From positions 147,388,308-147,452,307 of the forward strand of contig NC_135717.1 of assembly GCF_964656455.1 (NCBI RefSeq): 64,000 nucleotides of DNA, read 5' to 3'. This DNA is from Halichoerus grypus (Eukaryota; Chordata; Mammalia; Carnivora; Phocidae). Of the stretch, positions 12,641-23,260 are shown in pieces. The notes beneath the pieces were generated by a model. That model saw only the letters and a program-made list of their open reading frames with translations, made no database searches and was not told the DNA's origin. A program made the translations under genes and the position numbers. Position 1 is the stretch's first letter; the number at the start of each line of letters is the position of its first letter.

Positions 12641-14339
12641 AATCCATATCCATTGCTATGAACAGGGAAATGAGGTGGTACATTCTGTTGATCTTTACAG
12701 TCTTAGTGTCTACTAGAACATGGGATTCAGAATACATTTTTTAAATAATTTGTTGATTTGCATTGATGTTTGTACTTGCAGAATCATGTGATAGTATATC
12801 ATTGTCTTCAGGCTCATCTCCAAAGAAGTAGAATGTGCACAAAATAGTATGAAAAATGGTTCAAAGGTAGAGAAAGCAAAATGATGGTAACTTGTGGTAG
12901 CTCTAATAGTAATTGGTTGTCTGGGCCTGAGTATTAAGAAGCCATTGTGGCCTCTTCTGACGTCTTTGTGGAAGAATGTCATGTCTGGTGTCTTCTGGAA
13001 TAGCAGAGTGCCATCTTTGGTTAGGGTTTCATGGCACAGCTTTCAATTGGCTTTCCTTTTTGGAGAGCACTGGTGTATTTTTCTCAAAAGTTTTAGTATG
13101 AAAATCTACAGTCTAAGATTCCCAAATATGTGTATAGAATAGTAAACAAGTGAATTGGAAAGAATGAGAACTAGAGATACAAAGAGCAGATGAACAAAGT
13201 ATTAAATCCATTTTAAGAAAGACATGGAAACAGTTGCTTATAATTTTTAATATCTAATACTGTGACATGCACAAAAGCAATATTTCATACTTAATTATTC
13301 TCAGATCTAAAGAGAAGTAAAATAATTTAGGCTGATTGCCATGAAAGGTGACTACTACATTCAGATGGTAAGACTGGAGATTGTAGGCAATAATACTAGA
13401 GTTTTAACAAAGTTCAAAGAAGACATGTAATTCAATCTACCCTATATTAGTCTCAAAAGTCAAAGAGTTCTCCCAGATGCCTATGAGGTTATTTTTCCAA
13501 CCATTCAATGTGCTTGGTAGAGCAAATTACAACAATGTCTTCAATGAACAGCTATTTATTATCAAATATATATACAGGTTAAGTTCTCCTAAACTTTTCT
13601 TCTAAATACAATGGAATGATGAGAATGTTAATATAATATAAATGACAATATTTGAGGATAGATTTTCAAATATTTGTATTTTTAATGCTGAGATACAGTC
13701 ATAGGATTGAGGTATAATTTACAAAATATATTCATATCTTATATGCTCTGGTGAAGTGAGAAAAATTCTAGTCTCAGGTTGACAGTTTGCATGATCTATA
13801 ATAAGTCTTGTTTGAAAAATGAGAGGATTTAAGGAGTTATATTAATAGGTTTGTAAAAATCCGACTGGTTCTAATATTATATTATTTTAAGTAGATAATT
13901 TTGTTTGTTTAGAGAATTTTATATTGAAGTTATCATTTACTTCTGAGCACTGATCAATATATATACTTTTTAACATCTTCCTATATTTTTTTCTTCTGGA
14001 ATCAGTCTAAACCTCACTGAATAATTCATTAATTCTGGGCAGCACAGTTGCTGAGAAACTTCCATCAAAATGAAAATGGATACACTCCCTCTTGATTCCA
14101 CCAGAAATTACAACTCTCTTCCTCCATAAATATCTACCAATCCCAACACATTTGAGACAACCCATTTTGTAAAGTAGAAATGGAAAATAAGTGACCTGTA
14201 AGGATTTATTTTTTTTAGGGAAAACATATTTTCCTATGTTATTATATTTTATAATATTGTAGACAAATACTATCATTATTACATGTAAATTATCATAAAT
14301 TGAGTGTATTATATGCTGTGGCCAAAAGTACATCATTAC
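12641..14339. other. No gene or recognised repeat
   Basis: AT-rich. The longest frame (150 codons, minus strand, 14007-14459) crosses the boundary of a MIR and a SINE, has no recognisable domain and is taken as chance. Confidence 0.45.
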
Positions 14340-14690
14340 ATTTAATATTGGCAAGTAACCTACGTAAGTAGATATTATTATTACTGAAATTCTAGAGATG
14401 AAAGTCATAGAGCTGATGGCTGCAAAGCTGGGATTTAAATCCAGTTTTGCCTGGGGCACCTGGGTGGCTCAGTCAGTTAAGCAACCGACTCTTGATTTCA
14501 GCTCAGGTCACGATCTCAGAGCTGTGGGATCGAGCCCATGTAGGGCTCCCCACTCAGCAGGGAGTCTGCTTCTCTCCCTCTGCCCCTCCCCCCGCTCATG
14601 CTCTCTCTTTAAAATAAATACTCTTTTAAAAATAAATAAATAAATAAATAAATCCAGTTTTGTCTGACTTCAAAGCCAGAACTCTTAACC
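14340..14690 (-). mobile_element. MIR (antisense) split by a SINE
   Basis: Reverse MIR core is visible on both sides of the SINE: GATGGCTGCAAAGCTGGG before it and TCTGACTTCAAAGCCAGAAC followed by TCTTAACCATCAT after it. The two halves join across the SINE at its TSD, so the MIR is the older host. Confidence 0.7.
14453..14649 (+). mobile_element. Can-SINE with TSD, inside a MIR
   Basis: Head GGGGCACCTGGGTGGCTCAG and an internal GTGGGATCGAGCC. This copy has a shorter CT stretch and an (AAAT)n tail. The duplicate AAATCCAGTTTTG lies at 14437-14449 and 14650-14662. Its body (ACTCTTGATTTCAGCTCAGG) differs from the younger SINEs in the window, suggesting an older subfamily. Confidence 0.93.
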
Positions 14691-14704
14691 ATCATATATT
14701 TTTT

Positions 14705-15680
14705 AAACATTTTATTTTGAAGTAATTTTAGATTCACAGAAGAGTTGCAAAGAGTGCTCCCATATACCCTCACCCAGCTGCTTCTAATGTTAACATCATA
14801 CATAACCATGATACAATTATCAAAGCTAAGAAATTAATATTGGTATAATACTATCAACTAAATCAGTGGTAAATAAACTTTTTCTGTCAACAGCTACTTA
14901 GTTATTGTTTTAGGCTCATGGGCCAAATGGTCTTTTCCCCAAGTAATAAACTTTGTCCTTGTAGCTTGAAAGCAGCCTTTACATAAACAAATGGCTGTAG
15001 CCATTTGTTTTTTCAACCTAAGTGTACTCTTTCATCCCCATCTCTTATTTCACCCATCCCCCCACCCATCCACCCACCCCTCTGGCAACCATCAGTTCTC
15101 TATAGTTAAGAGTCTGTTTCTTAGTGTCTCTGTCTCTCTCTCTCTGTCTCGTTTTTTCCTGTGCTCATTTGTTTTGTTTCTTAAATTCTGCATATGAGTG
15201 AAATCATATGGTATTTGCCTTTCTCTGACTGCCTTAGTTTGCTTAGCATTATACTCTCTAGATCTATCCATGTTGATGTAAATGGGTGTAGCCAGATTCT
15301 AATTAAACTTTTACAACTAAGCAGTCAGACTCTTCTGGCCCATCGGCCACAGTTTGCGGAGACATGATCTAGAGACTTTATTCAGATTTTCCCTGTTTTC
15401 CACCAATGTCCTTTTTTTGTTCTAGGATTCAATTCAGGATGCCATGTTACATTTTGGAGACCATGTGTCCTTAGTTTCTTCCCATCTATAACATTTTTTC
15501 CCCTCTCCTTTTCATTCATAACCTTAACATATCTGAAGAATAATGGCCAGGAATTTTGAAGACTGTCCCTCAATTTGGTTGTTTGGTGGTTTCTCCTGAT
15601 TACACTGGAGTTAGGAATTTGGGGGAAGAATATCACAAAGATGATTAGCCATTCTCCTTGCAACATATTATAACTTCTTT
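14705..15680 (-). mobile_element. Old L1M 3' region (antisense), nested
   Basis: Antisense phrases of an old L1 3' UTR: TAGATTCACAGAAGAGTTGC, CCATATACCCTCACCCAGC, AAATTAATATTGGTATAATA, then after an interruption TCAGATTTTCCCTGTTTTCC, ACTGTCCCTCAATTTGG and GGGGGAAGAATATCACA. The gap at about 15020-15305 is a younger L1 3' fragment. Confidence 0.7.
15020..15305 (-). mobile_element. L1 3' UTR fragment (antisense), younger, inside L1M
   Basis: Antisense carnivore L1 3' sequence: CATCCCCCCACCCATCC, CTCTGGCAACCATCAGTTC, GAGTCTGTTTCTTAGTG, then TATGAGTGAAATCATATGG and CTCTAGATCTATCCATG. The older L1M resumes on both sides, so this is nested. Confidence 0.7.
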
Positions 15681-16213
15681 TTAAAGAAAATTTAAGCCAT
15701 TGGTTTTTAGAATTTATTAGATTTTGGCATTACTGATTTCCATTTACTCTAAGCTTTAGCATTATATAAACTATGAAAAGCCTGGGGATTTTGATACAAG
15801 TATTATTATTTATGCCTTATTGGCAACTCTAAGTATTTAGGATCTACCCATATTATGATTACTTAGGCTGGGAACATAGTGAATTGTTGATATTCTACAT
15901 TTGCCATTTGTCAAAATGTAACAATAGCCACCAAAAATGTACTATGGAAGAATAACAGATCTTAGTAAGTTTAGTTTAATTATAAGGCAATTGGTTTAAA
16001 CATGTTAGAAAACAAAACAAAACAATATATTTAAACCTTGCTTATGATTTACCAAAAACATTTCTAGTTAGGCTAAGTTAGTTTCATATCTGCAATGAGT
16101 CAATCCAAAATTTCTTTTGTTCATCTAGCAAGATCATATGCATCTTAAATACATGAAAGTAGGAACTTATATTCTTAGTGAGTCCTAAAATGACTGTAAA
16201 TATATATTTCTTC
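15681..16213. other. No gene or recognised repeat
   Basis: AT-rich sequence without open frames of note. Confidence 0.45.
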
Positions 16214-16229
16214 AAAAATATTTTATTTA

Positions 16230-16414
16230 GGGGCGCCTGGGTGGCTCAGTCGTTAAGCGTCTGCCTTCGGCTCAGGTCATGATCCCAGGGTCCTGGGATT
16301 GAGCCCCGCACTGGGCTCCCTGCTTGGCGGGAAGCCTGCTTCTCCCTCTCCCACCCCCCTGCTTGTGTTTCCTCTCTTGCTGTCTCTGTCAAAAAATAAA
16401 TAAAAATCTTTAAA
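16230..16414 (+). mobile_element. Can-SINE with 16 bp TSD
   Basis: Young-looking copy: GGGGCGCCTGGGTGGCTCAG, CTGCCTTCGGCTCAGGTCA, GGGATTGAGCCCCGCA. The tail is AAAAAATAAATAAAAATCTTT. The TSD AAAAATATTTTATTTA is present at 16214-16229 and 16415-16430. The head reads CAGTCGTTAAGCG, missing one G of the commoner CGGTTAAGCG. Confidence 0.96.
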
Positions 16415-16430
16415 AAAAATATTTTATTTA

Positions 16431-16979
16431 ATAATATAGCTTATTTTTTCAGCTAGATACTTGTTGAATGATACGACATTCAAAAAATGTCACCTGTATG
16501 GACTTTGTAATAGAAATATTTTTTTATTTCTTACATAATCTTTTGAAAAAATTTGTCACCATGGTAGTCCATAAGGTAAAATATCATGTTTCTTCAAGTT
16601 AGTCACAAATTCATTTGCATCATATACAACTATACACATATATACATATACAACTTTTAAACATTTTTATTTCAAAACTTATAATTTACATTTAAAATCT
16701 TCTCACCTGAAAATAATAAGTATTTGTTGTTTTTCTTGAGTGTCTTCTTATACTTTTTAATTGGATACAGGAGCTTGTGCATTAATGTCATCAGAAGTGT
16801 AAGTAAAATTTTATGGTCTAAAATTTTCACTGATTATTTCAGATACATGCTGGCATGTATTAGCTTGCTGATCATATTTTTGTTGACTGACATATATTTA
16901 TTTTTCCTGGACAAAGTTACCTGAAGTTCATTAAGTCCAAAATTAATAATCATCCTTAACCCTGTATCTGTGTGGTCTC
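16431..16979. other. No gene or recognised repeat
   Basis: AT-rich. A 66-codon hydrophobic frame (16724-16924) has no start context or relatives that I recognise. Confidence 0.4.
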
Positions 16980-17460
16980 TCGTATTCCCCAAGCAAATGG
17001 GGTAACTATTTGCCCATTCTCATAAACTAAAAACTTTCTGAATAGATTTGCTATTTCCTTTACTATACAGTCCATTTTATTCCCCAAATCCAGTCAATTC
17101 TGCATCAGAAATTTCTCATTAATATGATCTCAATTCCCACTCCTCATGGCCATATCTCAGTTCTGTACTTCATCCTCTCCTAGACATTAACTGATCATCC
17201 TGACAAGAGCCTCTTCTACCTATACCCCATTCTCCACAATGTTAGCATACTTATCTTTCTGAGAAATATATCCGATCAGGTCACTCTGAAGATTAAAAAA
17301 CTCTTGTATATTCTTTACCTAAGATGAAGGATAAAGCCCAAACTTCTAGGCATAGTATGTCAACCTTTCCACAATGTGCTTGAAACCTCACTCTCTAGAA
17401 TCAGAACCTATCACTACCCACCCTCACCTCCTCAACTTGTGCCAGGATAAATTTTAATTT
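16980..17460 (+). mobile_element. L2-like LINE relic
   Basis: Pyrimidine-rich text with L2 3'-region order: CTCTTGTATATTCTTTACC, AAGGATAAAGCCCAAACTTC, AACCTTTCCACAATGTGC. Diverged; boundaries are approximate. Confidence 0.5.
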
Positions 17461-18079
17461 CTTATGAATACTCTTGTTGCTTGATTCTTTAGATATATTG
17501 TTCTGTTATACATTTCCTAAAATTATACTTAAGGTGTTTGCAAATATTAAATGCAATTTACATATATTTTAATTTAATTTAATGTATATTATTTAAGCAT
17601 CCAGTCCAAATGTTAAATTTATACATGTATGATAGTGCCTTTAATAATGTAAGGGTATAATATGTGTGATTGATTTTAAGAAACCGGGTCTATTGCCTCT
17701 ATCATATGTGCCTCAGAAATCGGATTGAGAAGAATACCATTTTTCTTTATAGATGTTCAATATACCAAATACAGAAAGTTTTTAAAAGCTTTAAAAGTTA
17801 ATCTAAAATCAATCCATTCTGTACTTTGTATAAAAAAAAAAACCCACAGCATTTCAGCAATGTTCAATTCCTTCCATAGTTAGTGGTCTGGTCTGTTCAT
17901 GTTTTCTGCAGTTTATATATGATACTGCTTTACAGATTTTTCAAGGAAATCATTCAACTTAATTAAAATTCCAAATTATTATTATGTAACAGCATAGGAT
18001 TTTCTAATACAACTTGAAAGTTATTGCCTTGTGTATTTGCTTTTATTGTTTTGTACTGATTTGTATATGTATTGCATTA
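17461..18079. other. No gene or recognised repeat
   Basis: AT-rich, short poly-A near 17830. Nothing recognised. Confidence 0.45.
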
Positions 18080-18700
18080 GTTTTGTATTCGTTTTCTATT
18101 TTTGTGCATCAGAATGCCACAAACTTTGAAGCATGAAACCACACCTATTTATTTATTTATTTTCTGTAGATCAGAAGTCTAGCAAAGTACAATGGGGTTC
18201 TCTGCTAACAGTATCACAAGGCTGATATCAAAACATAGGATGGACTGAGTTCCCTGAAGAGTCTGGAAAAATCCACTTCCAAGCTTATTCCTGTTGCTGC
18301 AAAATTTCAGTTCCTTGCAGCTATGTGACTGAATTCCCCTTTCCCTTGATGGTTGCAACCCCAGGAGCCACTTTCAGCTTCTAGAGGCTAATTAGAACCT
18401 TGTCACATGGCCTTCTTCATATTCAAGTCAACAATAGCACACTGAATCCTTCCCATGCTTTGAATCTGTGACTTCCTCCTCTGTGACAGAAAAAACTTTA
18501 CTACTTTTAAAGGGCTAATGGGATTAGGTCAGACCCACCTGAATAATCTCCCTATAGGTCAACTATGCCATCTATTATAACCTGATTACAGGAATAAAAT
18601 CCATCATATTCATTGTGCACGGGATTATGCAAGGCATGTACAAAAGCAGGGTTAGAAAATCTGGGGGGCCATCTTAGAATTCTGCCTACCATCCTATCCA
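18080..18700. mobile_element. Ancient repeat ending in TTCTGCCTACCA
   Basis: Contains AATGCCACAAACTTTGAAGC, AGATCAGAAGTCTAGCAAAG, CAGCTTCTAGAGGCTAATTAG, CATGGCCTTCTTCATATTC and ends GGGGGGCCATCTTAGAATTC TGCCTACCA. These phrases belong to a common old mammalian repeat. The start of a second copy lies at 63814-64000. I do not name the family. Confidence 0.5.
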
Positions 18701-18747
18701 GAATTCATTTAAAATAAACATTTTTTTTTCCATTTGCTTCCTTTTTT

Positions 18748-18893
18748 TAAGTTGTTATTTAAATTCCAGTTCGTTAACATACAGTGTAATATTAGTTTCA
18801 GGTGTAGAATTTAATGATTCATCACTTACATACATCACCAGTGCTCATCACAAATGTCCTCCTTAATCCCCATCACCCATTTCTTATATATTC
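18748..18893 (-). mobile_element. L1 3' end fragment (antisense)
   Basis: Reads as the reversed 3' end of a carnivore L1: AAATTCCAGTTCGTTAACAT, ACAGTGTAATATTAGTTTC, then ACATCACCAGTGCTCATCAC and CTTAATCCCCATCACCC. The start follows a T-rich run, as expected for a reversed poly-A tail. Confidence 0.8.
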
Positions 18894-19399
18894 CAGGTAA
18901 ATGGAGTTCCATTGCATCCACATAACCAAACTGGACACTTCAGATTTGTCCAATTCTTAAGCCACACTTACCTCTACATACAAGGAAGTTTTAGCAGACA
19001 ACTGAAATGACATTCCTTTTCACCAACACCTCTAGGGAATAATCTTTACTCTGTATCTCCACTGACAGTCTTAGTTCTGACCCTACCATCTCTGGTCAGA
19101 CTGTATCTGCCTCTCCTACTTATGCCACTGGCTTCTCTTTATTTTAAACCATTTTTCAGTCTGCCATTAAATCCAGCTTGCTAAAAACCAAATTTGAATT
19201 TTATCTCTGTAATTAAAAATATATTTTAGTTTTCTTCTTTCTTTGTAATAAATTTCAAATGTCTTGACATAGCAATATAAACTTGTGAGGCAGTAGGCAG
19301 CATGAAAGAACTGTCTGGATTAGAGTATGCATTTGATAGATATTTGTTTACTGAATTGCAGAAAAAAGTTAATTTTAAAAAAGTCACCACATTTCATTT
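18894..19399. other. No gene seen
   Basis: No recognised repeat and no significant frame. Confidence 0.4.
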
Positions 19400-19640
19400 C
19401 CTCAGCTTCAACTTCTGCCACTTTACCTCACTCTGTGTTCCAGAGACATTAAACATCTCACCTTTTACAGAACACACAGCCATTTCACGCATTTTTGTCT
19501 TGACACATGCTCTTAGCTATTCCTGTAAAACCTTTTCTCACATCCTCAGCCTCATCATTTTACAAGATCCAACCCAAATGGTTCCTCCAGTGTGAACTCT
19601 TCAATAATACCACCAAATATTTTAGTTTTCTTTCCTTTCT
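19400..19640 (+). mobile_element. Possible L2 relic
   Basis: Pyrimidine-rich text with L2-like phrases (TCCAACCCAAATGGTTCCTC, GTGTGAACTCTTCAATAATA). The 97-codon frame 19302-19595 lies over it and has no domain. Weak assignment. Confidence 0.35.
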
Positions 19641-19831
19641 ATCATGTTAATGACTATGTGAAGTCAGGAGTGGCATAATCCCATTAGGAATGAAGTCTTG
19701 TAACATGACAATATGCTTCATACTTGGTAAGATTATGATACATTTGTGAGAATCTTTCTTATGAAAATACTACCTTTCCTATAGCAAATCAGGAAAAAAT
19801 ACATGTTAAAGGATAAATGCAATCTTGATTT

Positions 19832-20031
19832 TTTTTTTTTTTTAAGATTGTATTTATTTATTTGACAGAGAGAGACACAGTGAGAGAGGGAACACAAGCA
19901 GGGGGAGAGGGAGAGGGAGAAGCAGGCTTCCTGCCTAGCAGGGAGCCCAATGTGGGGCTCGATCCCAGGATCCTGGGATCATGACCTGAGCCGAAGGCAG
20001 ATGCTTAACGACTGAGCCACCCAGGTGCCCC
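19832..20031 (-). mobile_element. Can-SINE (antisense) with TSD
   Basis: Poly-T, AAGATTGTATTTATTTATTTG, body GGCTCGATCCCAGGATCC, ending ACTGAGCCACCCAGGTGCCCC. The flank AATGCAATCTTGATTT occurs before (19816-19831) and after (20032-20047), an exact TSD. Confidence 0.95.
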
Positions 20032-20047
20032 AATGCAATCTTGATTT

Positions 20048-20669
20048 ATAACAAAGTTAACTTTTGGACCCATTGAACAATAAAAAGTAGATGATATCTA
20101 CTTAAAAGAATAAATTGAAATTGCAGCCCAGAATATTCACAGAAGTAAACTACTGCAGATGGGTGGGATCAGAACTAGTAAAGATTCACTCCAAGGAGGA
20201 GTGGGAACCGGAAGTGGGAGGGGGCAGGGAATGTAAGTGGGCTTCTCAGCAGTGGCTATGCTTTAACCCCCACTCCAAGGTGAGTTAGCAGTAGTAGTGG
20301 AATCTACATCCAAGAAAGAATAGCAAAGTTGAGATATAGTAGGAATGAGTGACATCTGGGAACATCAAGGGGCACAAATGCCAGGAAAAAAACAAAACAA
20401 AACACTTCATCAAATTCAAATGAAAAGAATTCATTTCTTATGAGACTTTCAAATTTATTAATATGAATTGTCATTCACAGTCCCTAATTTTCTCATATAA
20501 ATGAAACTACATTCTTTGGAAATCCACCCATTTCTCAAAAATTTTCTTCCTCTGATTTGTTTAAGATACTAAAGTTATAGGAAATATTTTTAAATGAACA
20601 AAAACAAACTACCTATATGGGACAAAAAAAAATAGATATATACTGACATACTGCACAGTCTGGTAAACT
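20048..20669. other. No gene or recognised repeat
   Basis: Mixed-composition sequence; no gene or known repeat. Confidence 0.4.
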
Positions 20670-21175
20670 GAAGAAAATGACTTCCCAAAAGATATATATA
20701 CATGTCCTCATGCCTGAAACCTGTGGATATTCCCTTGTATGGAGGAAAAAAAAAAAAAAAAGACTTCACAGATGTGATTAAATTAAAGATTTTGTGATGA
20801 GGAGATTATCCTGGATTTTCTGGTTGGGCCCTAAATGCAATCATATATACCTTTATGAGACACAGAGGTGTATGTAATTCACACAGAAAAGTTGGTATGA
20901 AGAAGGAGCAGAGAGAGATTTTAATATACTGTCCTTGATGATTGGAGCAATGTGGTCCAAATCAAAAGAAAACTGGCAGCCACCAGAATTTGGAAGAGGT
21001 AAGGTTGGATTCTCCCCTAGACACTTTGGAGAGAACTTGTCTCTACTGACACCTTGGTTGCATAATGATTTGTGGGTGCCTGGCCTTCAGAACTGTGAAT
21101 GAATTAATTTCTGTTATTTGACAACACCAAATCTGTGATCATTTGTTATAGCAGCTACAGGAAACTAATATATAT
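20670..21175 (+). mobile_element. ERVL-MaLR-type LTR relic
   Basis: Order of phrases: CCTCATGCCTGAAACCTGTG, ATGTGATTAAATTAAAGATT, GGTTGGGCCCTAAATGCAAT, GAAGAGGTAAGG..., CTGGCCTTCAGAACTGTGAA, ATTTCTGTTATTTGACAAC, TTGTTATAGCAGCTACAGGA. This is the layout of a mammalian MaLR LTR (MLT1/MST-like, named from memory). A poly-A run (20745-20761) interrupts it. Confidence 0.55.
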
Positions 21176-21649
21176 AGAATGATGAAAGAAATAGACAAAT
21201 TATGTAGCTCAGGAAAAGATGGCTTTATTTGAAAGTATTTTCAGGAGATTGGTAGTGATACTAGAGAAATTCTCAATTTTATAACAACCTAGCCTAAACA
21301 CAAATAAGACTTTCCAATTATGATTATTTTATTTTCCACTTTAGCCAATCCTCAAATGATTAGAATAACTGAGTCAGGGAGAGTGAAGGGATAGACTGCC
21401 TAAGGAAGATATTTTTGAAAGATTAAAACAGGTAATTCAAAATTACAATCAAAAACAAAACCATATTAGGTAAATTATGAAACCTTAATGTAAAATCGCA
21501 TCCAGTATTTAGGAACATATTTCTATTCTAAAAAGTATTAATCCAAAAGTATTAATATAAATGAAATATTTTATTACTCAAAAATTACTTTAAAAATCTG
21601 GCAAAACATTACAATCTCCACATAGCAGCTCAAGAAACTGTTTTAAAAA
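21176..21649. other. No gene or recognised repeat
   Basis: AT-rich sequence, nothing recognised. Confidence 0.4.
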
Positions 21650-22180
21650 CATATCAGGCCACTTATCTGCTCAAAGTCTTCAAATGGCACTTGACATAAA
21701 CCAAACCTCCTTCCTATGACTGACAAGGCCTTCGATAGGCCACATCTTGCTTACCCATCCAATCTCATCTCCCTTAATTGTGTCTCTCTTTTACTCCTCC
21801 ATCCTGTGTTCCAACCCTGTTAGCCTCCACTTTGTTCTTGTACACACCAAGTCTTTTTGGTCTTCATGCCTTTGCATATCTTGTTCCCTCTGCATGGCAC
21901 GCATTCTTCCTGATCCTTTCATGGTTGTTTACTTCTAGCATTCTGATTAGGGAGGTGAGGCCTTCGTAACTATCCAATCTATCCCATCAGAATCTAGTTT
22001 ATATCTTCTTTTATTTTTGTCATATCACCAACCAAAATTATTTTCTTAATTTATTTACTAGTTCATTTTTCTCCTTCAAACAGAACTTTGAGAAAGAATT
22101 TTTGGCCTATTGAAAACTGCATGACACTTAGAAATGTATCTGACATGTGGCAGGCATTCAAATATTATTTAAATAAATGA
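21650..22180 (+). mobile_element. L2 LINE 3' end
   Basis: L2 order: TATCTGCTCAAAGTCTTC, AATGGCACTTGACATAAACC, GCCTTTGCATATCTTGTTCC, CTCTGCATGGCACGCATTC, ending ATGTGGCAGGCATTCAAATA then AAATAAATGAATG. Two overlapping ~63-codon frames here are by-products of the old LINE sequence. Confidence 0.75.
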
Positions 22181-22619
22181 ATGTCTCCAGACAAGACAGC
22201 ACACTCTCTCCTCTAGCTTCTTAATTATTCCTGTATCCTATATTTAGATCATTTTGATCATGCATTGGATCCAGTCCTTCCCTCTCAACATAATACTCAT
22301 TTTTTTTCTTTTAAGTTATTGTAAACTATCACCATTGTTAATTTTCCAAACCCAGGTTCCTACCAATCCAGTTCAAATTACTGTCAGTTGAGAATGTGAA
22401 GACAAATTCTTGATATCAGTTTCTTCAAATTCATTTATCTTTTCACTGAGAGTATCTTGCTTGAATTTATTTAAAAATAAATTCAAAATGGAAAAGTTTT
22501 AGAGAAAAACCTTGAATTTAGATTCTTAGGTCTTTGCCACAAATTCAAGACGTTGCTATCCAGGACTTCCCCTGGAGAGGAGACTTTCTATTCTTCTGTG
22601 TAGTCACTTCTTCAACTAT
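22181..22619. other. No gene or recognised repeat
   Basis: No gene or repeat recognised. Confidence 0.4.
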
Positions 22620-23260
22620 TTGTTAAGTGCCAACTACACACCAGTTCCCATTCTAGGATCTTAGGATATAGAAATGATAAAACAAAGTCCCTGCCCTCAT
22701 AGAGCTTACATTCTAGTGGGTGAAGACAACCAATTACCAAATAAACAAATAAGTATTATTACATAAAATGGATAGGAGTGGAATAGAGGGGGAAAAGATC
22801 TAAGTGAAAAGGAAAATAGTAAGTTCAATAATTTTGAGTATGCACTTAATATTAGATGTTGAGAGAAATACTTATCCCCATGGTGGCCAGAGTCCCGGAG
22901 GGAATAAGGATGTAATACATTCTTATATGCAAATAAAGAACATTGTAGGCAGAAAAAGTAGACAGTGGAAAATCCCTGAGGGAAGAGAGACAGTGTCTGG
23001 TGTGTTCAAGAAATAGCAAGAAGGTCAGTGTGGTAGAGCAATGTAGTAAAGGAGAAGTGGTAGCAGATTAAGTCAGAAGGTAAAAACGTGGAGAAGGCTG
23101 GTTATGAGGGCATTCTAGACCATTCTAAGGACCTAAGCTTTAAAACTGAATAAAATGGTAAACTAAGGGAGGGTTTCAACAGAGCAGTAACATGATCTGA
23201 CATATTTCAAATGAGTCATCTTGTCTGTCATGTTGAGAATATATTTCCCCTCATTTCAAT
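22620..23260 (+). mobile_element. Ancient dispersed repeat, copy 3 of 3
   Basis: Shares with the copies at 2.4 and 9 kb: CCCTGCCCTCATAGAGCTTA, AATAAACAAATAAGTATTAT, GTGTGTTCAAGAAATAGCAA, and the end block AGCAGTAACATGATCTGAC. Same strand as the other two. Confidence 0.6.

Noticed and set aside
14007..14459. 150-codon minus-strand open frame
   Set aside because: It crosses the edges of a MIR and a SINE, has no recognisable domain, and fits a chance frame.
16230..16300. tRNA-like heads of SINEs as tRNA genes
   Set aside because: Boxes A/B resemble tRNA, but each is part of a SINE with body, tail and TSD; no cloverleaf or anticodon arm stands alone.
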